Below, one piece after another: positions 12,592 to 24,730 of a stretch of 64,000 nucleotides of DNA. Position 1 is the stretch's first letter; each line of letters begins with the position of its first letter. Both the position numbers and the translations under genes were made by a program. A model generated the notes under the pieces. It saw nothing but the letters and a program-made list of their open reading frames with translations, did no database searches and was not told the origin of the DNA. Source of the DNA: Toxonevra muliebris (lineage: Eukaryota > Arthropoda > Insecta > Diptera > Pallopteridae); NCBI GenBank assembly GCA_963691655.1, contig OY829329.1:21032708-21096707 (forward strand), read 5' to 3'.

Positions 12592-15500
12592 CAGTAGCGG
12601 ATCCAGAAGAGGGTCTTCAAAGACCCCTTATGCAACCCCTTATGACCTTTTAAAGCTTTCTACAGCGTAATTGTTTTTTATATAAATTTTGACTACAATA
12701 AATCAGAAATTCCAAAGTCAGTTGAAAGACTTTCTACTTTGGAGAGCTCAATATTGTTTTTTTTTTTTGCCTGGTTTTTGATCGGTTTTCATGATTGATT
12801 TAATGGTTTGGTTTTTAGTGTTATTATTGATCTGAATTTGGTCTAAATTTTAATTTAATTTTTTGTCCGAATTTGGTCTGAATTTCAGCTTGAATTTAGT
12901 CTGAATTTTGATCTAAGTTTTAGTTTGAATTTGATCGAAACTTTTGTCTAAGTTTTGACTTGATTTTGGTCTAATTTTAGGTCTGAATCTTACCCTAAAT
13001 TTAAGTTGATTTTTGGTCTAAAGTTGGTTTAAATTTTGATCGGAATTTGAGCCTTATTTTTTTGTCTAAATTTGGTCTAAATTTTGGTCTGAGTTTTGGT
13101 TTAAATTTTGGTCTGAGTTTTGGTCTAAGAATTTCTCTGAGATTTGGTCTAAATTTGGTTTGATTTTCGGTCTGAATTTGGGCTGAATTTTTCTTCGAGT
13201 TTAAATATGAATTTGGTATAAATTTTGGTTTGAGTTTTAGTCTGAATTGGCGCGAAAATTTTGTCTGAGTTTTGACTTAATTTTGGTCTTATCCTTAGGT
13301 CTGAGTTTACTCCTAAATTTAAGTTGATTTTTGGTCTAAAGTTGGTTTAAATTTTGATCGGAATTTGAGCTTTATTTTTTTGTCTGAATTTGGTCTAAAT
13401 TTTGATCTGAGTTTTGGTATAAATTTTGGCCTAAGAATTTGTCTGAGATTTGGTCTAAATTTGGTTTGATTTTCGGTCTGAATTCGGGCAGAATTTTTCT
13501 TTGAGTTTAAGCCTAAATTTGGTATAAATTTTGGTTTGAGTTTTAGTCTGAATTAGCGCGAAATTTTTGTCTGAGTTTTGACTTAACTTTGGTCTTATCT
13601 TAGGTCTGAATTTGAGTTGGTTTTTGGTCTAAAGTTGGTTCAAATTTTAGTCGGGACTTGAGCCTTTTTTTCGTCATATTTATTGTCTGAATTTGGTCTA
13701 ATTTTTGGTCTGAGTTTTGGTCTAAATTTTGGTCTGAGTTTTGGTCTAAGAATTTGTCTGAGATTTGGTTTAAATTTGGTTTGATTTTCGGTCTGGATTC
13801 GGGCAGAATTTTTCTTCGAGTTTAAGCCTGAATTTGGTATAAATATTGGTCTGAGTTTTAGTCTGAATTGGAGCGAAATTTTTGTCTGAGTTTTGATTTG
13901 ATTTTGTTCTTCTTTTAGATCTGAATTTGGTCCTAAATTTGAGTTTATTTTTGATATAAAGTTAGTTCAAATTTTGGGTTATGAATTTGTCCGAAATTTG
14001 GTCTAAATTTGGTTTGATTTTTGACCTGAATTCGGTTAGAATTTTTGTTTGAATTTAGGTGTGAATTTAGTCTGAATTTTTATCTGAATTTTAGTCTTAA
14101 TTGGAGTAAAATTTTTATTTGAGTTTCGACTTGAATTTATTTGGTCTGATTTCGTGTCTGAATCAGGTCTTAAATTTTGGATTTCTAAAGTTGGTTTAAA
14201 TTTTGATTGGAATTCGAACCTTCTTTTTTTTGTCTAATTTTTTATCTGAATTTGGTCTAAGTTATGGTCTCAGTAATGATCTAATAATTTTTCTACATTT
14301 AGTCTAAATTTGATTTTATTTTTGCCCCGAATTTGGTCAGAATTTTTGTTTGACTTAAGGCCTGAATTTGGTATAAATATTGTTCTGAGTTTCAGTCTGA
14401 ATTGGCCGAAATTTTTGTTTGAGTTTTGACATGATTTTAATCTTATTTTTGGTCTGAATCTGATCCTAAATTTGAGTTAATTTTTCATCTAAAGTTGGTT
14501 CAAATTTTGGTCGGGACTTCACCAATGTTTTTTCTTCTTATTTTTGGTCTAAATTTTTTTCTGAATTTTGGTCTGAGCTTGGGTCTAAGATTTGGTGTAA
14601 ATCTTTATCTAAATTTGGTGTGATTTTTTATCTCAATTCAATCAGAATTTTGGGTCTGAATTTGGTCTAATTTTTAGTTTAAGTTTTGACCTAAGAATTT
14701 GTCTGAAATTTGGTTTGATTTTTGGCTTGAATTCGGTTAGAATTTTTGTTTGACTTTAGGTCTGATATTGGTATAAATATTTGTCTGAGTTTGCGACCGA
14801 TGATTGGTCCGAATGTGACCTGAATTTGAGTCTGATCCTAATTTTTACAAAGCTTTGGTTTTAATTTTCAATTGAGTTTTAGTCAAAGTTTGGATCTGTT
14901 TTTTGTGTGAGTTTTGGTCTCTGTTTGTCCTGAGTTTTGATCTGAGTTTGAATCTAAGTTTGATCTGAGTTATGCTCTGAATTTTGATTTGAATTTGGTT
15001 TGAATTTTAGTCGAAATTTACATCTGATTTTTCGACCAAATTTTGGTCTGAATTTTGGTGTGATTTTAGGTTTATGTTTCGGTCTGATATTTTATCTTCA
15101 ATTGAATTTGAGTTTATTTCTGGGCTTACTTTGAGTTTGGGTCTGATGGTTGATTTAAATTTTGACTAAGTAAGTTGTGGTCTGAATTTTGATTTGATTT
15201 TTGGTCTAAATCTAGTCTGATTTTTGGTTTGAATTATTCTTTTATTTTTGGTTTGAGTTTGAATCTGAATTTGGTCTGAGTATTAGCTTGAATTTGGTCT
15301 GGATTTGGGCTCAAATTTTTTTCTGAGTTTAAACTTGAATTTTGTCTAATTTTGAGACTGGTCTAAAATTTGGGTTCATTTTTGGTTCAAAATTAGTTCA
15401 AATTTTGGTCGGAATTTCACTTGTTGTTTTTGGTCTAAATTTTGTTACGAATTTGGATCAGAGTTTTGCCCTAAAATTTGGTGTGAATTTTTCTCTAAAT

Positions 15501-16355
15501 TTGATATGATTTTTAATCTGAATTTTGGTTTAAGCTTGGGTCTCAATTTAGTCTGAGTTTTGGTCTGAGTCAGTTGTTTGGTCTTAATTTTGACAGAGTT
15601 TTGGTTTTAATTTTTATTCGAGTTTTGGCCGGAGTTTGGGTCTGATTTTTAATTAAATTTTGTGTCTAGGTTTGATCTAAGTTTTCCTCTGAATTTTGGT
15701 CTGAATTGGGTTCTAATTTTGGTCTAAATTTGCTTCTGGTTTTTCGACTGATTTTTGATCAGAATTTTGGTGTGATTTTTGGATCGAATTTCGGCCTAAT
15801 GTTTGGTCGAAATTTTGGTTTAAGTTTATTTCTGGGCTTACTTTGAGTTTGGGTCTAGTAATTTGTCTAAACTTGGTCTGAGTTTTGGTCTAAGTTTTGG
15901 TTTGATTTTTCGTCTGAATCTAGTCTAATTTTTGGTTTGAATTTTTGTCTGATTTTTTGTTTGAATTTTAATCCGAGTTTTGGTCTTAGTTTAAATCTAA
16001 ATTTGGTTTGACTTTTGGCTTGAATTTGGTCTAAATTTGGGCTTAAGTTTGGGTTTGAGTTTAGGTCTAAAGTTGGCTTAATATTTTGGTCGGAATTTGA
16101 GTCTAGTTTTTAGTATTATTTTTGGTTTGAATTTTGGTCTGAAGTTGGTCAGAATTTTGGTCTAAGTTTGGGTCTGAATTTTAGTATGATGGTGGGTCTG
16201 AGGCTTAGTCGAAATTTGGGTTAGATGTTTGGTCTAAGTTTTTTCTGAGTTTTGGTTTAAATATTATACTAAATTTTGGTCTGAATTTTTCATTAGTTGT
16301 TCGCCCCAATTTCGGTCTAATTTTCTTCCAAACTGAAATTCCATATCCGCCACTG
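12592..16355. mobile_element. Possible hAT-like element: short terminal inverted repeats around family B array
   Basis: The left end at 12592 reads CAGTAGCGGATCC. The right end at 16355, read on the other strand, is CAGTGGCGGATAT. They agree at 10 of the first 11 bases (CAGTRGCGGAT), a terminus that resembles ends of insect hAT-type non-autonomous elements. The interior is a tag of about 170 bp followed by 3.5 kb of family B minisatellite. The eight bases outside each end do not match, so a target-site duplication is absent or decayed. Chance occurrence cannot be excluded. No transposase remnant is visible. Confidence 0.4.
12770..16330 (+). repeat. Family B minisatellite (about 12-bp unit), + orientation
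   Basis: The array is built of 'ttttggtctgaa' and 'ttttggtctaaa' variants over 3.5 kb. A higher-order unit of about 290-320 bp is visible: 'ggtctaaagttggtt..aaattttgatcggaatttgagcc' recurs near 13017, 13338 and 13628, and diverged near 14185 and 14497. Stop codons are frequent and no frame is coding. Its reverse complement is at 37200-38090. Confidence 0.9.
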
Positions 16356-17499
16356 ATTATAAATTTATGTGACATGCACACACACATACACACACTGAAA
16401 CAGAGAGCCTCACATATTTAAAAAATATATACATATTTACACAAATATGTGACGGCGGTTTTCTTCTTGTATTGCTACTACTTCTTCAGCACCAGTCTCT
16501 TGACTGCATCTTTTCTTCCTCCCTGGAATCCTGTGCCTTGCTGCTGCTACTGTGCTGCTTTCCGACTCTTATGTTGACAGTGGCAATAATAAAGCCGTAG
16601 CTTAAAAAAAAAAACCAAAAACAAAAACAAAAAGCGAGCAATATTGTTGGCTTTTATGCAGAGAGACAAAAATATTATAAATACATATATCATCTTCTTC
16701 AGCTTTAAGTTTCATAAGCGAAATTTTCTACGAGCGCTTGCCGCTTTGCTGTGCATTTTTTTTGTGTTTTTTCTAGTTACTCTTTAGTTTTACTCGCTTT
16801 TTTTACTAGCTTTTTTTACTAGCTTTTTTTTACTCGTTCCTTTTTTATTCCTCTTTTTACATCCTTTTTTTCATACTTATTTTTTTTAGTATTGTATACT
16901 TTACGCTTTGCGACTATTTTCATCATCATCATACTTTTCCACTTTATAGTTTTTCTTGTGAAGTTGCAAATTTTCCGTTGTATTTTATATTTTCTTTCTT
17001 TCTTTCTTCCTTCCCTACTTACTTACTTACTTAGGTATTATTTTTATTTTGTTGTGAAATTTTTTGTTATTTATTGCTGAAAATTTGTTATTTCTGTTGT
17101 TGTTTCTGCAAAAGAATTTACACATTTGCAACTCCAATGCATTCGTAGACGCTTGCTGCAGCAGCTGTAACTAGGAATTCAAAAATATAAAAATGTAATT
17201 TATTTATACTTTTCATTTTAGTATATGACTTAAGCTTTTCATTCTAAATATGTAACCCAGAATTTATTACTTACAAGCTAAGTGCAATTTTCATTCGTAT
17301 TTGAAATGAAGATCCGTTAGAATAGACAAATTGAAAGTGTGAATAAATTTAATGCCTAATTTTGGAATTGATGGGTAGATTATTCTCACAGACTAATGGA
17401 TTCCAAGATTTTTTAATTTCTTCAAATAATCGATTACTTCAGAAGTTATAATCAAAATGGTTGTGATATTTTTTTCTACTACTACTTACTTCTATTCGA
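16356..17499. other. Intron island with polypyrimidine/TTTC and CA tracts
   Basis: The sequence is complex, with CA repeats at 16378-16396, CTG/CAG triplets at 16540-16560 and 17155-17170, and a long TTTC/CTTA pyrimidine tract at 16990-17034 ending TTAG/GTATTA. No coding sequence is recognised. Confidence 0.45.
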
Positions 17500-19510
17500 A
17501 GACGAAGGTACGAGTTTTGAAACTCAGTAAATAGTTCTAAGACTAAAGTAACGAGTTTCAAAACTAAAGGTACGAATTCGGAAACGGAATTTTACAGTCT
17601 TATGTGAAAGTAAGGAACGAGTTATGAAATCAAAATATCGAAAACGGAATAAAAACAACAAGTTGTAACATGGAGTTATTGAATGCTAAATTAAAATAAC
17701 GAGTTCTGAAACCAAATGACGAATTCTAAATTAAAGTTAAAAATTCTGATGCAAACGAAACGAGTTATAAAAAAAAAATTTGAAATACTGAACTAAATTA
17801 ATTACAGCAGCGAGTTGATAGATCAAAGAAACGAGTTTATGGATCACAGCAACGAGATGGTAGATCAAAATAACGGGTGATTAATCAGAGTAACGAGTTG
17901 ATCGATCAAATTTACGAGTTGGTGAATTAAAATAACGAGCAGATAAGTCGAAGTAATGCGTAGCTGGATCGAAGTAACGAGTAGCTGTATAGAAGTAACC
18001 AGTAGCTGGATCTACGCAGCGAGTAACTGGATCGAAGTAACTAGTAGTGGTATCGAAGCAACGAGTGGCGGTATCGGAACAACGAATGTCTGTATCTAAA
18101 TAACGAGTAACTGTATCGAACCAACGAGTAGATGTTTCAAAGAAGCGAGTAGATGTATCAACGTAGCGATTAGATGTATCAAAGTAGCGAGTGGATGTAT
18201 CAAAGTAGCGAGTAGATGTTTGTAAGTAGCGAGTGGATGTATCGAAGTAACGAATAGATTATCGAAGCAACGAGTGGATGTATCAAAGTAGCGAGTAGAT
18301 GTTTGTAAGTAGCGAGTGGATGTATCGAAGTAACGAAAAGATTATCGAAGCAACGAGTAGATGTATCGAAGTAGCGAGTATCAGGATCGAAGTAACGAGT
18401 ATCAGGATCGAAGTAACGAGTATCAGGATCGAAGTAACGAGTATCAGGATCGAAGCAACGAGTATATGGATCGAAGTAACAAGTATATGGATCGAAGTAA
18501 CGAGTATATGGATCGAAGTAACGAATATATGGATCAAAATAACGAGTAGCTGGATTGAAGTACCGAGTAACTAGATCAACGTAACGAGTTGATTAATCGG
18601 CTAAGATTAAAGTAACGAGTTTATGAATAAGAAACGAGTGACGATCAAAGTGACAAGTAGATGAAGTTGCAAGTGGTTAATCAAGGTAACGAGTCAATGA
18701 ATCATAGTAAATAGTGGATAGATGAATTAACGAGTGAACGGATAAAGGTAACGCTCAATAGAGAAATTAATATGTGAAAGGATAAAGGTATCGAATAAAA
18801 GTAACGAATTTACGAAATCAAGGAACGAGTTGATGAAATCAAAGAACGAATTGACGAAATCATGGCAGGAGTTGATAAAATCAAGTAACAAGTTGATAAA
18901 ATCAAATAACGAGTTGCTGAAATGAATAACGAGTTGCTGAAATCAAGTAATGAGTTGATGAAATCAAGTAATGAGTTGATGAAATGGAGTAAAGAGTTGA
19001 TGGAATCAAGTAATGAGTTGTTAAATGAGGTGATGAAATCAATCGAAATACAAATAACGAGTTCTGGAATCAAAGGATTGAGTTCTAAAGTAAAAGTATC
19101 GAGTTCTGAAATGAAAGTTACGAGTTCGAAATCAAAGTAACGAGCACTGAAATCAAAGCAACGAACTCTGACGTCAAAGTAACGAGTTCTGAAATCAAAG
19201 TAACGAGATTTAAAGTCAAAGTAACGAGTTATTAAGTCAAATTAACGAGTTATTAAGTCAAAGTAACGATTTATAAGGTCAAAGTAACGAGTTTTGAAAT
19301 CAAAGTAACGAGTTTTAAAGTCAAGCAACAAGTTTTAAAGTCAAAGTAACAAGTTCTTAAGTTGAAGAAACGAGTTCTGAAGTAAAAGAAATGAGTTATG
19401 AGTTTGAAGTAACGAGTTATAAAATCAAAGTAACGAGTTATGAAGTCAAAGTTACGATATCCAGGTCAAAAATGAGTAATACTTAACTAAAGTAACGAGC
19501 TCGGAAACGT
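17500..19510 (-). repeat. Family A minisatellite (21-bp unit), inverted orientation
   Basis: The core 'aaagtaacgagtt' is the reverse complement of the AACTCGTTACTTT core at 4.9-6.2 and 9.2-11.4 kb. Around 19160-19210 the unit differs from the complement of the 10-kb copies at about one position in 21. At 18100-18560 it is very regular (cgaagtaacgagtatcaggat type, 21 bp). The open frames on both strands at 18283-18574 are periodic by-products. Confidence 0.92.
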
Positions 19511-21629
19511 TACTTCCCAGATAAAAAAATATTTTTTATAGACTAGAAAACATACAGAGAAAGAAGAATTTTTCTCCCCTGAAACTTTATCTTATTGAAC
19601 AGGCGATTTTTCTGGCAATGTGACTGAATCTCAGATCTTACTGAACTTGAACCTTAAAGGGTTCATTGATTCCTAGTCAAGTTCCTGCTTATCCTGTAGT
19701 GGACATAAAAGCTCGCCCTTGCAAAAAAAAAACAATCGATGTTCTTAGTCTTAATTGACTTTTGACCTCTCTTAGATCTTCCTATACTCTTAGAGTTACC
19801 CAAATTCTTGTCTGACTGACTGTCCTGCTGCTTCAAGTATCAATTTTATGCATTTCACAGAAAAATATTGCTTGCCTTAATATCATACAGTTATGTCCAA
19901 TTTGCGTTTCTGTTTGATAACATTCTAATAAAGAGATTTGCCAGATTGGTTGTCAGTTATTCAAAGCCAATTCTCTCAGCCAATATTTCAACTTCAATCT
20001 TGTTTATCTTCAAATTCCAATCCCCTGCATTTTTTTCCCCTTTTTTTTCCTAACGGTCTTATACAATTTAAACGCTAATTAAATGCGCTAAATCTAAGAT
20101 ACACACAATCATGCTGCTGCCACTTCAGTGCGCTCAACAGAATAAAAAAAAACACCAAGCAAAAAACAGCAATAACAAAAAACATCAAATTGCATCCTAA
20201 AAATATGCAATAAAAAATATATTTGTGTATAGTGATGCGCGCATACGAATCAGAGAAAGAGAGAGAGAGAGAGAATCATCAAATTAGTACCGATTGTGTG
20301 CATTTGGTGTATATGTACACATGTATGTGAGTGTGCGTGTGTGTGTGCTTATGTTTGTATATATATATGAATAACGAACGAACGAGCCAGCAATGTTGCC
20401 GGAAAGGAATTTGTGGTTTAAAATGATTGTTTCGCGGTTGAACATAGCACAGTAGCACAGCAAGCAGCACATGTTTGACTAGAAGAGCTAGGGATGGAGG
20501 AGTGCTGAATGGGTGAGCACGAGAGGTTAAAGCATACTTTTGAATGTAGAGGGGGGAAAAAGTCAGGAAAGCTGAAAATGTTGATGGTGATGGCGCTAAA
20601 CAAAAATGTAAGCACATAAAAACTATACGTACACAAACTCAAACCTCGAAACCTCGAAAACTAAACCAAACCAAAGCGAATTGAAACGAAACGACGCAAC
20701 GCAACAAAACGAAACGAAAACGCTTAACAGTTTTTTTTTTAGTTTGTTTTGTTTATTTTTTATTTTTTGCTGACGGTTTTCTGTAAACAGTCACCAACCA
20801 TCACCATCAGTGTCGTGCCACCAGCTAGTCAGCCAGCAAAAAAAAAAAAAAAAAACAAGAGCAACTGCTGTTGTTTTGTTACTGCTGCGGTATTTTCTAT
20901 TTTAAAATGCTCTATGTTTTTGTATATAAGCTTAGCCCAGTGGGGAAGTTAATGCGCCAGGAAAGTAATAAAAGCAACAGCAGGAAGTTCTTTGTCAGCA
21001 CAGACTAAATACCTTCATTCATATAAGGAAGTATACATGAAACCTAAACGATTGAGTTTTTATATATTTAGAAAGAATTAGGCCAAAAGAAGCGCTTTAG
21101 AAGGCCTACTGTAATGCCTCTTTTATTCAAGTTTTCCTCCAAGTTGTTTTTTAATACATGCTTCCTTCGCATCTATGCTAAAATACATTAGATCTCTCAT
21201 TAATAATTTTAATGATTTGATTTTATTTGTTGAACTCCTTCAAGCACTTCCACCTTTTCAAATCTTCAAATCTTTTTTCCCACTGGGTTATGCTTATATC
21301 TATACATACTTGTACTTGTTAATATATATTTTTTTTTTTTTGGTTTGTACCACCACTACCCTTAAAGTGGAAAGGCAAATGGGGAAATCATTTTCAGTTT
21401 CCATTAAAATCCCCAAAAAAATTGAAAACGAAAAAAAAAATGCAAACGACAAAGCGTTGATGATGTTGACGATGTGAGAAGAACAGCAGCAACAACAACG
21501 ACATTTTCGATGCCATCGTTTACTTACACCATGCACACAGTTGTATTCCACTTCTAGATACTAGAACCGCTATAACTGCAATTGCCATTACTATCTAACT
21601 GCTATTGTGGGTATTCATTTTAGTTCCCA
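19511..21629. other. Intron island with GA and GT microsatellites
   Basis: The sequence is non-satellite. A GA tract lies at 20255-20274 (a possible GAGA-factor site by composition), GT tracts at 20330-20347, an A-run at 20839-20855, a T-run at 21328-21341 and CAG/AAC triplets at 21484-21500. Open frames on the minus strand at 20279-20642 are not supported by codon pattern or splice sites. Confidence 0.45.
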
Positions 21630-24600
21630 GTCTGGAAAAGTAGGTAGTTCTATACTAATCCCAAATGAAATTGCTTCTGAATTAATTTAGAGAAATTTGA
21701 GTTATGCAGTGCTTGCTTTATAGTCTCATAGGAATCAATTCAGCACCATAGGATTTCTGTTAAAACTATTAGAATTCAATTCAGCGGCATTAGATTATTC
21801 TAAAGCATATAAGCTCTCAATTCAGCTATTCAGCAGTACGTTTGAATTGATTGAAAGGTAATTCCAGGCTACAATATTTCTTTTGAAAGCTATTACAAGT
21901 CAATTCAGCTACATAGCATTACATTTGAACTAGTTTGGAGTAAATTCAGCACCATTGGATTATATTTGAATCCATTAAAAGTGAATTCAATACCATGATA
22001 TTTCTTTGTAACTCATTTAGAGTTAATTCTGCTATTCAGCAATATGTTTGTATGGCTTAGAATAAAATTCAGCACTATATAACTACATTTAAACTAACTA
22101 GAAGTTGATTCAGCGCCTTAATTTCACAACCCATTAACTCAGATATAGAGCATCAATGCTGAGCTTATTACAAATCAATCTAGCTAAACAGCATTTCGTT
22201 TAAAACAGTTTGGAATGAATTCAGCTCCATAACATTGCAATTAAGTTCATTAGAAAGCAATTCAGCTTCATGATATTTTTCAATTCAGCTTTATGATATC
22301 ACGCGTTAATTCACCTATACGGAATTACTCGTTGAGAGTAAATTCAGCTATTCAGCATTATGTTTGCACGATTTAGGAAAAAATTCAGTGCTATAGCATT
22401 ACATTTAAACTCAATATAACTCAATTCAGCGCCTTTATAGTTATTTTAAAAACCATTAAGTATCAACACAGATATACATCATCAATGCTGAGCTTATTAC
22501 AAATCAATTTAGCTAGACAGCATTTCGTTTAACACTGTTTGGAGTGAATTCAGCGCTATGGCATAACAATTGAGATCGTTAGAGGGCAATACGGAATAAT
22601 GATGTTAATTTGCAAATCAACACGCATTAATTCAGCTATACGGTTTAACTATTTGATCCCGTTAATAGTAAATTTTACTATTTAATCAGTTAGAATTAAT
22701 TTCAGGTACATATCATTTGGTTTGAAACACGTACGGGCCAATAAAGCAACAAAGTTCTACCCTTTAACTTGTTTCGAGTCAATTCAGCGCACAATATTAT
22801 TCAATTATGTTATGCAATTAAAAATCATTTCAGCCACACATTATTATGTTAATATTTGTTGCGAGGTTAATAAATTTCTTTTGATTCCATTTGGAGGCAA
22901 TTCAGCTGCATTGCATTAGACTTTAACCCATTACAAGGCAATTCAGCTTCGCATAATTTCCTAAGATCCTATTAAGAGTCTATTCAGCTATTAAGGATCA
23001 CATTTGAACCAGTTACGAGTAAATTCTGAGACATAGTCTTGCATTTGAACCTATTAAAAAGTCATTCATCGCAACAGCATTACTTTAGAATCCATTCAGG
23101 ATAAATTTATTTGTACGGAATTACGTTTGAGACCTTTGAGAGTCAGATAAGCTCTATAAGATTACACTTAAACCCATTAAAAGGCAATTCAGCTTCACAG
23201 AATTACTTAAGAACTCTTTACATTTAAAGTAGTACATTTGGTCCAGTTCGAAGTAAATTAAAAATCATTGCATTTTGAATAGATTAGAAGACAATTCAGC
23301 TCCAAAATATTTCTTTAGAGCTCATTACAGTCAATTCAGCTGGTCAGCATTGCATTTAAACCAATAAAAAACATTTTAAGAGCCATAACATTCCGTTTCG
23401 ATCTATTAAAAGAGAATTCAGCTTCACGATATTGCTTTACAACCCACTAAGAGTCAATTTAGCTTTACAGCATTATGTTTGTGACTTTTAGAAGTAAATT
23501 AAGAGCCACAGCATTGTTTTTGAATCTATTTTAAGAGAATTCAGCTTCAGTATTACTTTAGAGCTGACTTTTAGGAATCAGTTCAGAAACATAGCATTAT
23601 ATTTAAAGACATTTAAAGGCAATTCAGCTTCACAGAATTACTTAAGAAATCTTAAAAAGGCAATTCAGCCAACAAGCATTACATTTGCTCCGGTTCGGAG
23701 TACATAAAAAATCATGGCATTGCATTTGAACATCTCAGAAGAGAATTCAGCTTCAAAATAATTTTTTTATAGCCCATTAAAAGTCGATTCAGCCTGCAGA
23801 GCTGAGCATTACATTTGAAACAATAAGAAACAACTGAAGGGTCATAGCTTTATGTTTTAGTCAATTGAAAGAGAATTCAGCTTTACGATATTGTTTTATA
23901 ACCCACCAAAGGTCGATTCAGCTACGAAAGAGTCAGTTTAGATACACATCATTGCATATAAATCTATTAGAAAACCATTCAGCTTCATAGAATTACTTAA
24001 AACCCTTTAGGGGTCAATTTAGCTGTAAAATATTACATTTAATCCTATAAGTCGGAGTAAATTCAAAATCATGGCATTGTATTTGAACATATTAGAAGAT
24101 AATTCAGCTATAAAATATTTATTTAGAGCCCATTACAGTCAATTCAGCTATTCAGCATTGCATTTAAACCAATTAAGAGCCATATCATGGTGTTTTAATT
24201 CATTAGAAGAGAATTCAGCTGTACAGTACTGGTTTAAAACCCACCAATAATCAATTCAGCTATACAGCATGACGTTTGGGAACTTTAAGTGTCAGTTGAA
24301 AAACAAAGCAATACATTTAAATTCATTAGAAGACAATTCAGCTTTTCAGAATTACTTAAAAATCTTTTAGTTGTCAATTCAGCTACACAAAATTTAATTT
24401 AAACCCATTTCTAGTAAAATTCAGCTCCACAGCGTTGCTTTAGAATCCATTTAAAGACATTTGAACTGCACAGCATTACATTTGAATCCCTTAGAAGTCA
24501 ATTCAGCGCCACAAAATAGCATTAAAACCCACTTAAAGACAATTCAGCACTATGTTTTATTAATTATAAGTCAATTCAGCAATATAGTATTCCATTTGAA

Positions 24601-24730
24601 TCAATCATAGTTCAATTAAGCGGCACGAATTTGCCTTAAAACCGATTAGAGATTAATTAATCCTGTTATGTTTCAACCAGTTCATGTTTCAACCAGTTTG
24701 GGGTTAGTCAATCATGTTGAACCCAGTTTA
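21630..24730. repeat. Family C minisatellite (about 41-bp unit), block 1
   Basis: 'caattcagct' recurs about every 41 bp, followed by 'nnncagcattacatttgaaccc' and 'attagaag'. Divergence is high and indels are common. The block ends with a distinctive non-repeat tail at 24668-24725 ('atgtttcaaccagtt', 'gtcaatcatgttgaacc') that is repeated at the end of block 2. Confidence 0.88.

Noticed and set aside
12584..16363. 8-bp target duplication for the hAT-like ends
   Set aside because: Flanking octamers agcaaaag and attataaa do not match, so no duplication is claimed.
16990..17040. Pyrimidine tract ending TTAG/GTATTA as a ratchet site
   Set aside because: The donor half GTATTA is poor and the tract is a TTTC/CTTA microsatellite.
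4900..19510. Regular short repeats resembling a CRISPR array
   Set aside because: Units are contiguous 21-mers without unique spacers, and the gene and splice structure are eukaryotic.
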